Shown: positions 18,366 to 26,201 of the stretch, piece by piece
Position numbering within the stretch: the first letter of the stretch is position 1
How the letters are laid out: the number at the start of each line of letters is the position of its first letter
Origin: Parazoarcus communis SWub3 = DSM 12120
GTDB lineage: Bacteria > Pseudomonadota > Gammaproteobacteria > Burkholderiales > Rhodocyclaceae
Reading direction: 5' to 3'
Length of the DNA stretch: 64,000 nt
NCBI RefSeq assembly: GCF_003226565.1
Contig: NZ_QKOE01000001.1
Coordinates: 310,001 to 374,000 of the forward strand
The notes under the pieces: generated by a model
Database searches by the model: none
What the model was told of the DNA's origin: nothing
The model's input: only the letters and a program-made list of their open reading frames with translations
Position numbers and translations under genes: made by a program

Positions 18366-18399
18366 ATTATAGAGTCACCTTGCACAGCAACATGCTGTG
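18366..18399 (-). promoter_or_regulatory. promoter of the ACP operon with overlapping palindrome
   Basis: Read on the minus strand, a perfect TATAAT occupies 18366-18371. The perfect palindrome CACAGCA-ACA-TGCTGTG (18383-18399) covers the zone where the -35 should be. This is the arrangement of a repressor site over a promoter. It may also affect the divergent GNAT gene that starts at 18423. The regulator is unknown. Confidence 0.45.
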
Positions 18400-18422
18400 A
18401 TCAACATTGAGAATCCAAGTCC

Positions 18423-19145
18423 ATGCCCCAAGTGTTACACCGACTCATCGTCCCACGAACGATCAATGAGAACATCCAGCAGCTTGGTTGGATCGACGGT
18501 GTGTTGTTCATGCTTGCCCGCCTGCTGAACATCATTTCGCGGGGGCACATCCGGCTTGTCCGCTACTATCTGGTCGCTCAGCCCATCCGCCCCGAGTCAC
18601 CCGGCACGCCCCCCAGGGCCGCAAGTGCTGAGAGCACCATCCAGTTCTGTGACCGCGACGCCCCTGAGGTACAGCAGTTTCCAAGACCGGCACACGTCAT
18701 CGCACAACGCTTTGCCAAAGGACACCGCTGCCTCCGCTCAACGCACAGATCGCGGTTCTCGGGCTACATCTGGCTCGCTCGCGACTACTACGACGAAGAT
18801 GAAGTCCGGTGCCGCTATCGACTTGCCGACCCCGCATCCAGCGTCTGGGACTACGATGTTTACGTCGCGCCGGAATTCCGTACTGGCAGAACGTTTGCCC
18901 GGCTGTGGCAACATGCCAGCCAGACACTTGCCCAAGAGGGCGTCCAATGGAGCTTCTCGCGTATTTCCGCATTCAACGCCGAGTCGCTGAGGGCGCACGC
19001 CCGTCTGGGCGCGACACCCGTCTCCAGCGTGACATTCATGCAAATCGGTCTGGTTCAGCTTACTATCACAAGCCGTTTCCCTTATATTCACATCGGCTTT
19101 ACCGCCAGCGCCCTTCCTGAACTGACACTGCTGCCCCCAAGGTGA
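18423..19145 (+). CDS. GNAT-like acyltransferase
   Basis: The 240-residue protein has a GNAT-like core at about residues 100-210, with V-W-D-Y-D-V-Y-V-A-P-E-F-R-T-G-R as the acetyl-CoA-binding region and F-N-A-E-S-L-R-A-H-A-R-L-G-A as the following helix. The first 60 residues are a partly hydrophobic helix with no known domain. It overlaps the ATP-grasp gene by four bases (GTGA), so the two are coupled. The acceptor is unknown; context points to modification of an amino acid or amino sugar for the exosortase-linked pathway. Confidence 0.7.
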   Translation: MPQVLHRLIVPRTINENIQQLGWIDGVLFMLARLLNIISRGHIRLVRYYLVAQPIRPESPGTPPRAASAESTIQFCDRDAPEVQQFPRPAHVIAQRFAKGHRCLRSTHRSRFSGYIWLARDYYDEDEVRCRYRLADPASSVWDYDVYVAPEFRTGRTFARLWQHASQTLAQEGVQWSFSRISAFNAESLRAHARLGATPVSSVTFMQIGLVQLTITSRFPYIHIGFTASALPELTLLPPR

Positions 19146-20329
19146 CTTCCGTCCTCTCCACACTGCACGCGGCGCAATCCTCCAGCCCCCCTGCCGTTGT
19201 TGTAGGCCTGTGTGCCCATGGCTTGGCCCTTGTCCGTGACCTGTCAGGGGCAGGTATCCCCGTCATCGCATTGGAATCCGACGGAACGCTACCCGGCACA
19301 AGCACACGGCACGGCCAGATCAGCTTCGCCCAGGACATCAACAAGACCGGCTTGATCCCGGCGCTCGACGATATCGCCAGCCGCCTTCCTCCCGGCACCC
19401 GCCCCGTACTGATGCTGACCAATGACCGGATGGTCGAGGTGGCTGGGCGCGAGGCCGTACATCTTTCTCGCAGTTTCCGGCTCTCGTGGGCGGATTCTGC
19501 GCCCCGCATCCTGCCCTTGCTCGAGAAAGGCAACATTGAGAGCCGGTGCATGGCAGTTGGCTTGAACTATCCCCGCTCTCGCCTGCTCACGCACGCTGAC
19601 GCGCTTGAGCAAACCGCACAACCGCTCTCGTTCCCGGTCATCGCCAAACCGACCAAACCCCTGTCGGCATTCAAGACACTGGTGGCACACTCAATGACGG
19701 ACCTGCTGACAGCCCGCCGGCGTCTGGCCGGCAGCATGCCGGTCGTCATACAGGAGTTCATAGCGGGCAGCGACGAACAGATCCATTTTGGCGCACTGTA
19801 TCTACGCAATGGTCAGGTTGTGGCCCGCTTCGAAGGACGCAAGCTGCTCTCCCGCCCGATGGGACACACCACCATTGCTGTCTCTGAGCCAAATGATCAA
19901 GTGCACGACCTTGCGGTGCGTTTTTTTGACGGACTGATGCTTTCCGGCCCTGTCTCGCTGGAACTGAAGCGCGGCCCCGATGGGCGCTTCTGGGTCATCG
20001 AGCCGACCGTTGGCCGAACCGACTTCTGGTCCGGTCTGTGCAGCGCGAACGGTGTGCCGCTACCGGTCATCGAATATTACGCAACACTGAACCGAACCTG
20101 CCCCACTTTCATGCAGCGTCGGGGCAGCGTCTGGATCAACGGCGAACGCCAACCTGCAGCCCTGCTCTGGCTTGCGTGGCACCACCCCGAACATCTACTG
20201 CACGGCATTCGCGGCGTCTATTTCAACCTCTCCGACCCCCTGCCCTTTTTCCGAGCCAGCTGGCACGCAATCCGCGCCCTGCCCATGCGCCTGATTCGCA
20301 AGATCGGCAGGCAACTGTCCAGCACCTGA
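19142..20329 (+). CDS. ATP-grasp ligase
   Basis: The 395-residue protein has an ATP-grasp layout. The N-terminal lobe carries V-V-G-L-C-A-H-G-L-A-L-V-R-D-L. The ATP lobe starts with F-P-V-I-A-K-P-T-K-P (about residue 162) and continues with V-I-Q-E-F-I-A-G-S-D-E-Q (about 202). The acidic metal site is in S-L-E-L-K-R-G-P-D-G-R-F-W-V-I-E-P-T-V-G-R. Such enzymes join a carboxylate to an amine or thiol through an acylphosphate. The start is the GTG at 19142 that overlaps the preceding stop. It is followed by an acyl-CoA ligase and a PLP decarboxylase. Confidence 0.8.
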   Translation: MTSVLSTLHAAQSSSPPAVVVGLCAHGLALVRDLSGAGIPVIALESDGTLPGTSTRHGQISFAQDINKTGLIPALDDIASRLPPGTRPVLMLTNDRMVEVAGREAVHLSRSFRLSWADSAPRILPLLEKGNIESRCMAVGLNYPRSRLLTHADALEQTAQPLSFPVIAKPTKPLSAFKTLVAHSMTDLLTARRRLAGSMPVVIQEFIAGSDEQIHFGALYLRNGQVVARFEGRKLLSRPMGHTTIAVSEPNDQVHDLAVRFFDGLMLSGPVSLELKRGPDGRFWVIEPTVGRTDFWSGLCSANGVPLPVIEYYATLNRTCPTFMQRRGSVWINGERQPAALLWLAWHHPEHLLHGIRGVYFNLSDPLPFFRASWHAIRALPMRLIRKIGRQLSST

Positions 20330-20367
20330 CACCTGAACGCCACCACTTCGCAGCGAAACTGCCAACC

Positions 20368-21954
20368 ATGAACGCCACTCACCTTCTCCACGAACTGATC
20401 GCCCAACGTGCCGGGACGACGCCCTCCGCCCCTGCACTGACTTTCGGGGGGGAAACGCTGGACTACGCGACACTGGATCTGCGCTGCAGCCAGCTTGCCT
20501 CGGGCCTGCGGCAGCTTGGCCTGGCCCGCACCGAACGTGTCGCCATCTATCTGGACAAACGCCTCGAAACCGTCATTTCGAGCTTTGGCACAACGCGGGC
20601 GGGTGGTGTCTTCGTCCCGGTCAACCCGATTCTGAAAGCGGAGCAGGTCGGTTACGTGCTGCAAGACTGCAACGTTCGCGTACTCATTACCAGCCCCGAA
20701 CGCTTTGCATCCATCAAGGACACGCTCTCCCAGTGCCACGATCTGCGCCACATCATCCTGACCGGCACGGCAGCTGAGCTGCCGGCGCTCGGCGGTATGT
20801 CGGTACATCGGTGGTGCGATGTCCTCGAAGCTCCCGCCATGTCCGGCCATCGCACCATCGACACCGACATGGCCGCCATCCTCTACACCTCCGGCAGCAC
20901 CGGCCGTCCGAAGGGCGTCGTGCTGTCACACCGCAACATGGTGATCGGCGCCAAGAGCGTTGCCCAGTATCTGGAAAACACGTCTGACGACACCTTGCTG
21001 GCCGCGCTACCGCTGTCCTTCGATGCCGGTTTCTCCCAGCTCACCACAGCCTTCCACGCGGGTGCGCGGGTGGTGCTCCTCAACTACCTGATGCCTCGCG
21101 ATGTACTCAAGGCGCTGGAAAAAGAACAGGTCACTGGCCTTACCGCTGTTCCGCCGCTATGGATCCAGCTGTCGCAGCTTCAGTGGCCCGCCAGCATCAC
21201 CGACCACCTGCGCTACATTGCAAACACTGGCGGACGCATGCCACTGGAAACCCTGACCAAGCTGCGCGCAACACTGCCAAGAACCAAACCCTATCTGATG
21301 TACGGCCTGACGGAGGCCTTTCGCGCCACCTACCTGCCCCCGGAAGAAGTCGACCGCCGTCCGGACTCGATCGGCAAGGCCATTCCCAATGCCGAAGTCC
21401 TGGTATTGCGCGAAGATGGAACCGAATGCGCGGCCAACGAGCCCGGCGAACTGGTCCAGCGTGGCGCGCTGGTAGGGATGGGCTACTGGAACGATCCGGA
21501 AAAAACCGCAGAACGCTACAAACCCCTGCCGGCCGGAGTGGGTGGCCGCGAAGCGGGGCTGGTCATTCCGGAGCTTGCCGTGTACTCAGGCGATACGGTG
21601 CGCCGCGACGAGGAGGGCTTCCTTTACTTTATTGGTCGCCGGGACGAAATGATGAAGACCTCGGGCTATCGGGTCAGCCCGACCGAAGTCGAAGAAATCC
21701 TTTATGCCACGAAAATGGTCGGTGAATGCGCCGCCTTTGGCATCCCGCACGACACACTGGGTCAAGCCATCGCCGTCATCGTCGCCGCACCTGCCGGCAA
21801 CAGCGTCGACACCGCTGCCCTCTTGACCGAATGTCGCAATCGAATGCCCGCCTATATGGTGCCCCACCGCATCGAAGTGCGCGAAGGCCCCTTACCTCGC
21901 AACCCGAACGGCAAGATCGATCGCAAAGCCCTTGCCACCGAGATCCAGCAATGA
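20368..21954 (+). CDS. acyl-CoA ligase (AMP-forming), exosortase A system
   Basis: The 528-residue adenylate-forming enzyme matches the exosortase A-associated ligase family (TIGR03098 type). The P-loop Y-T-S-G-S-T-G-R-P-K-G is at 173-183, the core Y-G-L-T-E-A-F-R near 312, the hinge Y-S-G-D-T-V-R-R-D-E-E-G-F near 410, and the catalytic lysine in N-P-N-G-K-I-D-R-K near 518. It activates a carboxylic acid as adenylate and passes it to CoA or to a carrier protein. The carrier encoded at 18.2 kb is a likely partner. Its stop overlaps the PLP decarboxylase start by four bases. Confidence 0.9.
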   Translation: MNATHLLHELIAQRAGTTPSAPALTFGGETLDYATLDLRCSQLASGLRQLGLARTERVAIYLDKRLETVISSFGTTRAGGVFVPVNPILKAEQVGYVLQDCNVRVLITSPERFASIKDTLSQCHDLRHIILTGTAAELPALGGMSVHRWCDVLEAPAMSGHRTIDTDMAAILYTSGSTGRPKGVVLSHRNMVIGAKSVAQYLENTSDDTLLAALPLSFDAGFSQLTTAFHAGARVVLLNYLMPRDVLKALEKEQVTGLTAVPPLWIQLSQLQWPASITDHLRYIANTGGRMPLETLTKLRATLPRTKPYLMYGLTEAFRATYLPPEEVDRRPDSIGKAIPNAEVLVLREDGTECAANEPGELVQRGALVGMGYWNDPEKTAERYKPLPAGVGGREAGLVIPELAVYSGDTVRRDEEGFLYFIGRRDEMMKTSGYRVSPTEVEEILYATKMVGECAAFGIPHDTLGQAIAVIVAAPAGNSVDTAALLTECRNRMPAYMVPHRIEVREGPLPRNPNGKIDRKALATEIQQ

Positions 21955-23201
21955 GTACCCCTACGCCAATCAAGACCCCCCCTGCACACGTTAAGATGAC
22001 ACAGTTCCCCGTCAAAGACGGTGAGCTGCTGATTGGAGGCATCTCACTCAGCCAGTTGGCCGCACGTGTGGGACGCACGCCGTTCTACGCTTACGATCGG
22101 CAACTGCTGAACCAACGGATTGATGCGCTGCGAGCAGCGCTCCCACCGCAGGTAAAGCTTCATTACGCCATGAAGGCCAACCCGATGCCGGCGCTGGTCT
22201 GCCACATGGCCAGCCGGGTCGATGGCATTGACGTGGCATCGGCGGGCGAACTCAAAGTAGCGCTGGATGCGGGAGCCAACCCCCGGGAAATCAGCTTTGC
22301 CGGCCCGGGCAAGACCGATGCCGAGCTGCGCCAGGCCGTTGCCGCCGGCATCCTGATCAATGTCGAATCCTTCCGTGAAGTGCCGGTGCTGGCAACCGTG
22401 TCACAGGCGCTGGGTCTGCCTGCGCGCGTCGCGGTCCGGGTCAATCCGGATTTCGAACTCAAGTCTTCAGGCATGAAGATGGGGGGGGGCCCCAAGCAGT
22501 TTGGGGTCGACGCCGAGCACGTTCCGGAACTACTCGGTCAGATTGGCGCAGCCGGCCTCGCATTCGAGGGTTTTCATCTGTTTGCGGGCTCGCAAAACCT
22601 GAAAGCGGAATCCATTGTCGAGGCCCAGCAGAAAAGCTTCGCCCTCGCACTGAAGCTGGCCGAGTTTGCCCCGGCGCCTGTCCGCTTCCTGAATCTTGGC
22701 GGCGGTTTCGGCATCCCCTACTTCCCGGGCGAACAATGCCTTGATCTCGGTCCGATCGGCAGCAACCTTGCGGACATTGTCGGTCAGGCAGCCACCAAGC
22801 TGCCCGAGGCAGAAATCGTCATCGAACTTGGCAGATACTTTGTCGGCGAAGCAGGTGTCTACGTCTGCCGTATCCTGGATCGCAAGGTCTCTCGCGAGCA
22901 TACCTACCTGGTGGCAGACGGCGGGCTGCATCATCATCTGTCAGCCTCGGGCAACTTCGGACAAGTCATTCGCAAGAACTATCCCGTTGCGATCGGCAAC
23001 CGTATGGACGCGACCGAAACAGAGAGCGCGTCGCTGGTTGGTCCGCTATGCACACCTTTGGATCTGCTGGCGGACAGGATGACCTTACCCAAGGCAGGTC
23101 CCGGTGACCTGGCAGTTGTTTTCCAGTCCGGAGCCTATGGCGCCAGCGCAAGCCCACAGGGCTTTCTCGGGCACCCGGCGGTCACTGAAGTCCTGATCTG
23201 A
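21951..23201 (+). CDS. PLP-dependent decarboxylase, exosortase A system
   Basis: The 416-residue protein is an alanine-racemase-fold decarboxylase of the LysA/ornithine decarboxylase type and matches the exosortase A-associated family (TIGR03099 type). The PLP lysine is K75 in H-Y-A-M-K-A-N-P. The glycine-rich phosphate loop L-N-L-G-G-G-F-G-I-P-Y lies near residue 250, and the C-terminal dimer residues are in G-P-L-C-T-P-L-D and G-A-Y-G-A. It probably decarboxylates an amino acid to an amine for the neighbouring ligases. The coupled 4-base overlap with the acyl-CoA ligase supports one pathway. Confidence 0.9.
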   Translation: MSTPTPIKTPPAHVKMTQFPVKDGELLIGGISLSQLAARVGRTPFYAYDRQLLNQRIDALRAALPPQVKLHYAMKANPMPALVCHMASRVDGIDVASAGELKVALDAGANPREISFAGPGKTDAELRQAVAAGILINVESFREVPVLATVSQALGLPARVAVRVNPDFELKSSGMKMGGGPKQFGVDAEHVPELLGQIGAAGLAFEGFHLFAGSQNLKAESIVEAQQKSFALALKLAEFAPAPVRFLNLGGGFGIPYFPGEQCLDLGPIGSNLADIVGQAATKLPEAEIVIELGRYFVGEAGVYVCRILDRKVSREHTYLVADGGLHHHLSASGNFGQVIRKNYPVAIGNRMDATETESASLVGPLCTPLDLLADRMTLPKAGPGDLAVVFQSGAYGASASPQGFLGHPAVTEVLI

Positions 23202-23215
23202 CCCGGTAACCGCCC

Positions 23216-24682
23216 ATGAGCCCCTTCCCCACAAACACAGCTACCGCAGACGTCAGGGTCCGCGGTCTTCCTTTGCTGGGGGGCCGTTGGCTGGGTTATC
23301 TGACCATTGTGCTGGCCGTGGTGGCCTTGTTCGCGACCCCCCTGCAGATGCTGCGCATCGCCACAGCGCTGCCTGAGCCTGCGCAACTCCTCGTCGCAAC
23401 ATCATGGGCGATACTGAGCACTGCACTTGCCTGGCGTTTCCGAGATGGCATCCACGACGCGCTCATCAGACTTGCCAGCCTGACATCCAGCATCGGCCTA
23501 GCCGGCTGGATCTGTATCGGGCTGGGGCTACGCCTCGCCTGGATCGCGTTATTCCCTTCCACCCCGGGGTCGGATGGTGGTACCTACCTGATGCTGGCCG
23601 ACCAACTCCTGTCCTCCGGCACTTACGAGACAGACGGCACATACGCCTACTGGCCTATCGGCTACCCGCTCTTTCTCAGCGCCTGGCTCTGGGCGCTACC
23701 CTCAGCCAAGTGGGCCTACCTGTGTGCCAACCTCGCTCAATTCGTCGTCGCGGCCTGCGGCATCCATCGCCTTGCCAATCTACTCGGCGGAGCGCGCGCG
23801 GGGAGGGTAGCCACAGCGCTCTTCGCAGTCTGGCCCAATATGGTCTTCAACACGGCCACCCCGGAAAAGGAAATGCTCGTGTTGGCCATTTTGCCGTGGG
23901 CACTATTGCTACTTCTGCAAGTACTCCAGGGGCAGTCGCTGTGGCGAGCGCTTGCCAGCGGGGCACTACTTGGCGCAGCGACCCTGATTCAGCCGTCCCT
24001 GCAATTCCTGCCCTTTGTCGGTGCCATCCTGTTGCTGATCGCCATCCCAGAAATCAAGCACAGCCTGGCACCAGCGGCATTCATCATTCTGGGGGCCGCC
24101 TTGATTGTGACCCCCTGGACCCTGCGCAATCACTCGGTGTTTGACAGTTTCGTCCTGGTTTCGACCAACGGTGGCGACAATCTTTATCGGGCAAATAATC
24201 CGCTTGCCACCGGGGGATATGTCGCGCGTGGAGAAGTGGACCTTTCCTCCTTGGGTGAATTGGAGCGGGACACGAAGGGCCGCCAGCTGGCACTCTCCTG
24301 GATCCGTACCCATCCTGAAGCATTCGGCATGCTCGCTGTGGAAAAGCTGATCCGGTTCATGGGAGATGATGCAGTCGGGGTATACAACACGCTGAAGGTT
24401 GGCAGAGCCTCGGATAACGGAATACTTTACGCAGCCGCCAAAGCCTGGGCAAACGCGTTCTGGATGCTGATCTGGTTCTGCCTGGCCGCCAGTTGCTTCG
24501 CCGTGAAGCATCGGCAGCTGCATTCCCCCCTGGCGCGTGCTCCGCTCTGGCCATGGCTGTACCTTCTGTCCCTGCACACCCTCTTCGAAAGTGCAGGCAA
24601 GTATCACGTACCGATGATCTGGGTCCTCTGTGTCTTGCTGGCAGTTCATGTCAGCCACGAGCGTCAAAGAGAGGCTCCATGA
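23216..24682 (+). CDS. GT39-like membrane glycosyltransferase
   Basis: The 488-residue protein has about eleven membrane helices. An early periplasmic loop contains P-G-S-D-G-G-T-Y and Y-W-P-I-G-Y-P, which resembles the acidic loop of ArnT/PMT-type (GT39/GT83) glycosyltransferases that use polyprenyl-phosphate sugars. A soluble loop near residue 325 reads S-T-N-G-G-D-N-L-Y-R-A-N-N-P. The following genes, GtrA-like and GtrB-like, typically supply flipped polyprenyl-phosphate sugars to such an enzyme, so the three form a likely glycan- or protein-decorating unit. The GtrA start overlaps its stop. Confidence 0.8.
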   Translation: MSPFPTNTATADVRVRGLPLLGGRWLGYLTIVLAVVALFATPLQMLRIATALPEPAQLLVATSWAILSTALAWRFRDGIHDALIRLASLTSSIGLAGWICIGLGLRLAWIALFPSTPGSDGGTYLMLADQLLSSGTYETDGTYAYWPIGYPLFLSAWLWALPSAKWAYLCANLAQFVVAACGIHRLANLLGGARAGRVATALFAVWPNMVFNTATPEKEMLVLAILPWALLLLLQVLQGQSLWRALASGALLGAATLIQPSLQFLPFVGAILLLIAIPEIKHSLAPAAFIILGAALIVTPWTLRNHSVFDSFVLVSTNGGDNLYRANNPLATGGYVARGEVDLSSLGELERDTKGRQLALSWIRTHPEAFGMLAVEKLIRFMGDDAVGVYNTLKVGRASDNGILYAAAKAWANAFWMLIWFCLAASCFAVKHRQLHSPLARAPLWPWLYLLSLHTLFESAGKYHVPMIWVLCVLLAVHVSHERQREAP

Positions 24683-25062
24683 GGCTGCTGAGCCAGTTCA
24701 GCCGTTTTCTTGCCGTTGGCGGGCTGGCCACACTGATTCACTATGGCGTACTTGTCGTATTGGTCCAGCTGTTCGGAGTCGACCCCGTCATGGCCAGCGC
24801 AGTCGGCTTCATTGTCAGCGCGCTAGCAAACTACGGGCTGAACTACCGCTTTACGTTTCGCGCCAGCGGACATCACCGCCATGCGATGACCCGGTTTGCA
24901 GCCGTCGCCGTCAGTGGCCTGATCCTGAACACCGCATTGATGTGGCTATTGAGCGGACTGATGTCGCTGCACTACATCATCAGCCAGATACTCGCTACCG
25001 GTCTTGTACTGATCTGGAACTTCACGCTGCATCGGCACTGGACCTTCGCAAGCCCGCGTTAG
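24679..25062 (+). CDS. GtrA-family membrane protein
   Basis: The product is 127 residues with four membrane helices and the family marks R-F-L-A-V-G-G-L-A-T, N-Y-G-L-N-Y-R-F-T-F and a final W-N-F-T-L-H-R-H-W-T-F. GtrA proteins are thought to flip polyprenyl-phosphate-linked sugars across the inner membrane. It overlaps the GT39-like gene by four bases and precedes the GtrB-like transferase. Confidence 0.9.
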   Translation: MRLLSQFSRFLAVGGLATLIHYGVLVVLVQLFGVDPVMASAVGFIVSALANYGLNYRFTFRASGHHRHAMTRFAAVAVSGLILNTALMWLLSGLMSLHYIISQILATGLVLIWNFTLHRHWTFASPR

Positions 25063-25093
25063 CTACGCCCTTTCCACTCTCGAGAGCGCCCAC

Positions 25094-26095
25094 ATGAAGC
25101 TATCTGTTGTCATACCGTGCTACAACGAAGAAGAGGTGCTGCCAGAGACCGCACATAGGCTGACGGCGCTGTTCCAGCGACTTGTCGATCAGCAACAGAT
25201 CAGTGTGGATAGCGAGATCGTCCTGGTCGACGACGGCAGCCGCGACAAGACGTGGCACATCATCTGTACCCTTGCCGATGAATCACCCTGGATTCGGGGC
25301 CTCAAGCTCTCTCGGAACAAAGGGCATCAGACTGCCTTGCTTGCAGGATTGTTCGATGCGCGCGGTGACGCAGTCATCAGTATCGATGCCGACCTGCAGG
25401 ATGACATTCATGCGATGGAGCAGATGATCTCCGCCTTCCGCAACGGAAGCGACGTCGTCTATGGCGTCCGCAAACGCCGTGATACGGACAGCTGGTTCAA
25501 GCGCAACACGGCAGAGGGCTACTATCGGGTTCTTGCCGCGCTGGGGGTGGAAGTCGTATTCAATCATGCTGACTATCGATTGCTCAGCCGTCGCGTGCTT
25601 GAGGCCCTGAAGCAATATCGTGAAAGTAACCTGTTCCTGCGCGGCATCGTCCCCCAACTCGGCTATCCCTCCTCCATCGTCTACTATGATCGCTCAGAGC
25701 GCTTCGCCGGCGAGTCCAAGTACCCGCTACGCAAGATGCTTGCGTTTGCCTGGCAGGGCATCACCTCCTTCTCTCCCGCACCACTCCGGGCAATCACGGG
25801 CATCGGCCTGCTGATCTCCATCGGCAGCTTTGGCGTCGCCTTGTGGGCACTATGGATGCGGCTTTTCTCCGAAAGTACGGTGCCCGGCTGGGCGTCCACC
25901 GTCATCCCGATGTACTTCCTGGGAGGCATTCAACTACTCAGCCTGGGCATCATTGGCGAGTACCTCGCCAAGATATACACCGAATCAAAGCAACGCCCGC
26001 CCTTCTTCATCGAAGCAGCGACAACCCGGACGGCACGTACCCCCGAAACGGGACACCACGCTCAGCCGCTTGGTACCGACAATACCGCCGACTAA
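25094..26095 (+). CDS. GtrB/DPM-like polyprenyl-phosphate glycosyltransferase (GT2)
   Basis: The 333-residue protein has a GT2 domain at about 1-230, with V-V-I-P-C-Y-N-E-E-E at the start, L-V-D-D-G-S-R-D near residue 47 and D-A-D-L-Q-D near residue 99. Two C-terminal membrane helices follow (about 240-262 and 275-298), and then a short polar tail. This is the layout of GtrB, ArnC and dolichol-phosphate-sugar synthases, which load a sugar on the lipid carrier at the cytoplasmic face. It acts with the preceding GtrA-like and GT39-like proteins. Confidence 0.9.
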   Translation: MKLSVVIPCYNEEEVLPETAHRLTALFQRLVDQQQISVDSEIVLVDDGSRDKTWHIICTLADESPWIRGLKLSRNKGHQTALLAGLFDARGDAVISIDADLQDDIHAMEQMISAFRNGSDVVYGVRKRRDTDSWFKRNTAEGYYRVLAALGVEVVFNHADYRLLSRRVLEALKQYRESNLFLRGIVPQLGYPSSIVYYDRSERFAGESKYPLRKMLAFAWQGITSFSPAPLRAITGIGLLISIGSFGVALWALWMRLFSESTVPGWASTVIPMYFLGGIQLLSLGIIGEYLAKIYTESKQRPPFFIEAATTRTARTPETGHHAQPLGTDNTAD

Positions 26096-26201
26096 GCCGT
26101 CGGCTCATCCATTCAGCGTGAAGAAATGCCGGCCAGTTTCATGAAAACTTGATAGCCTTCGGCATCCATCACTTGTAAAGCAACACGTACCCGGAGCACG
26201 C

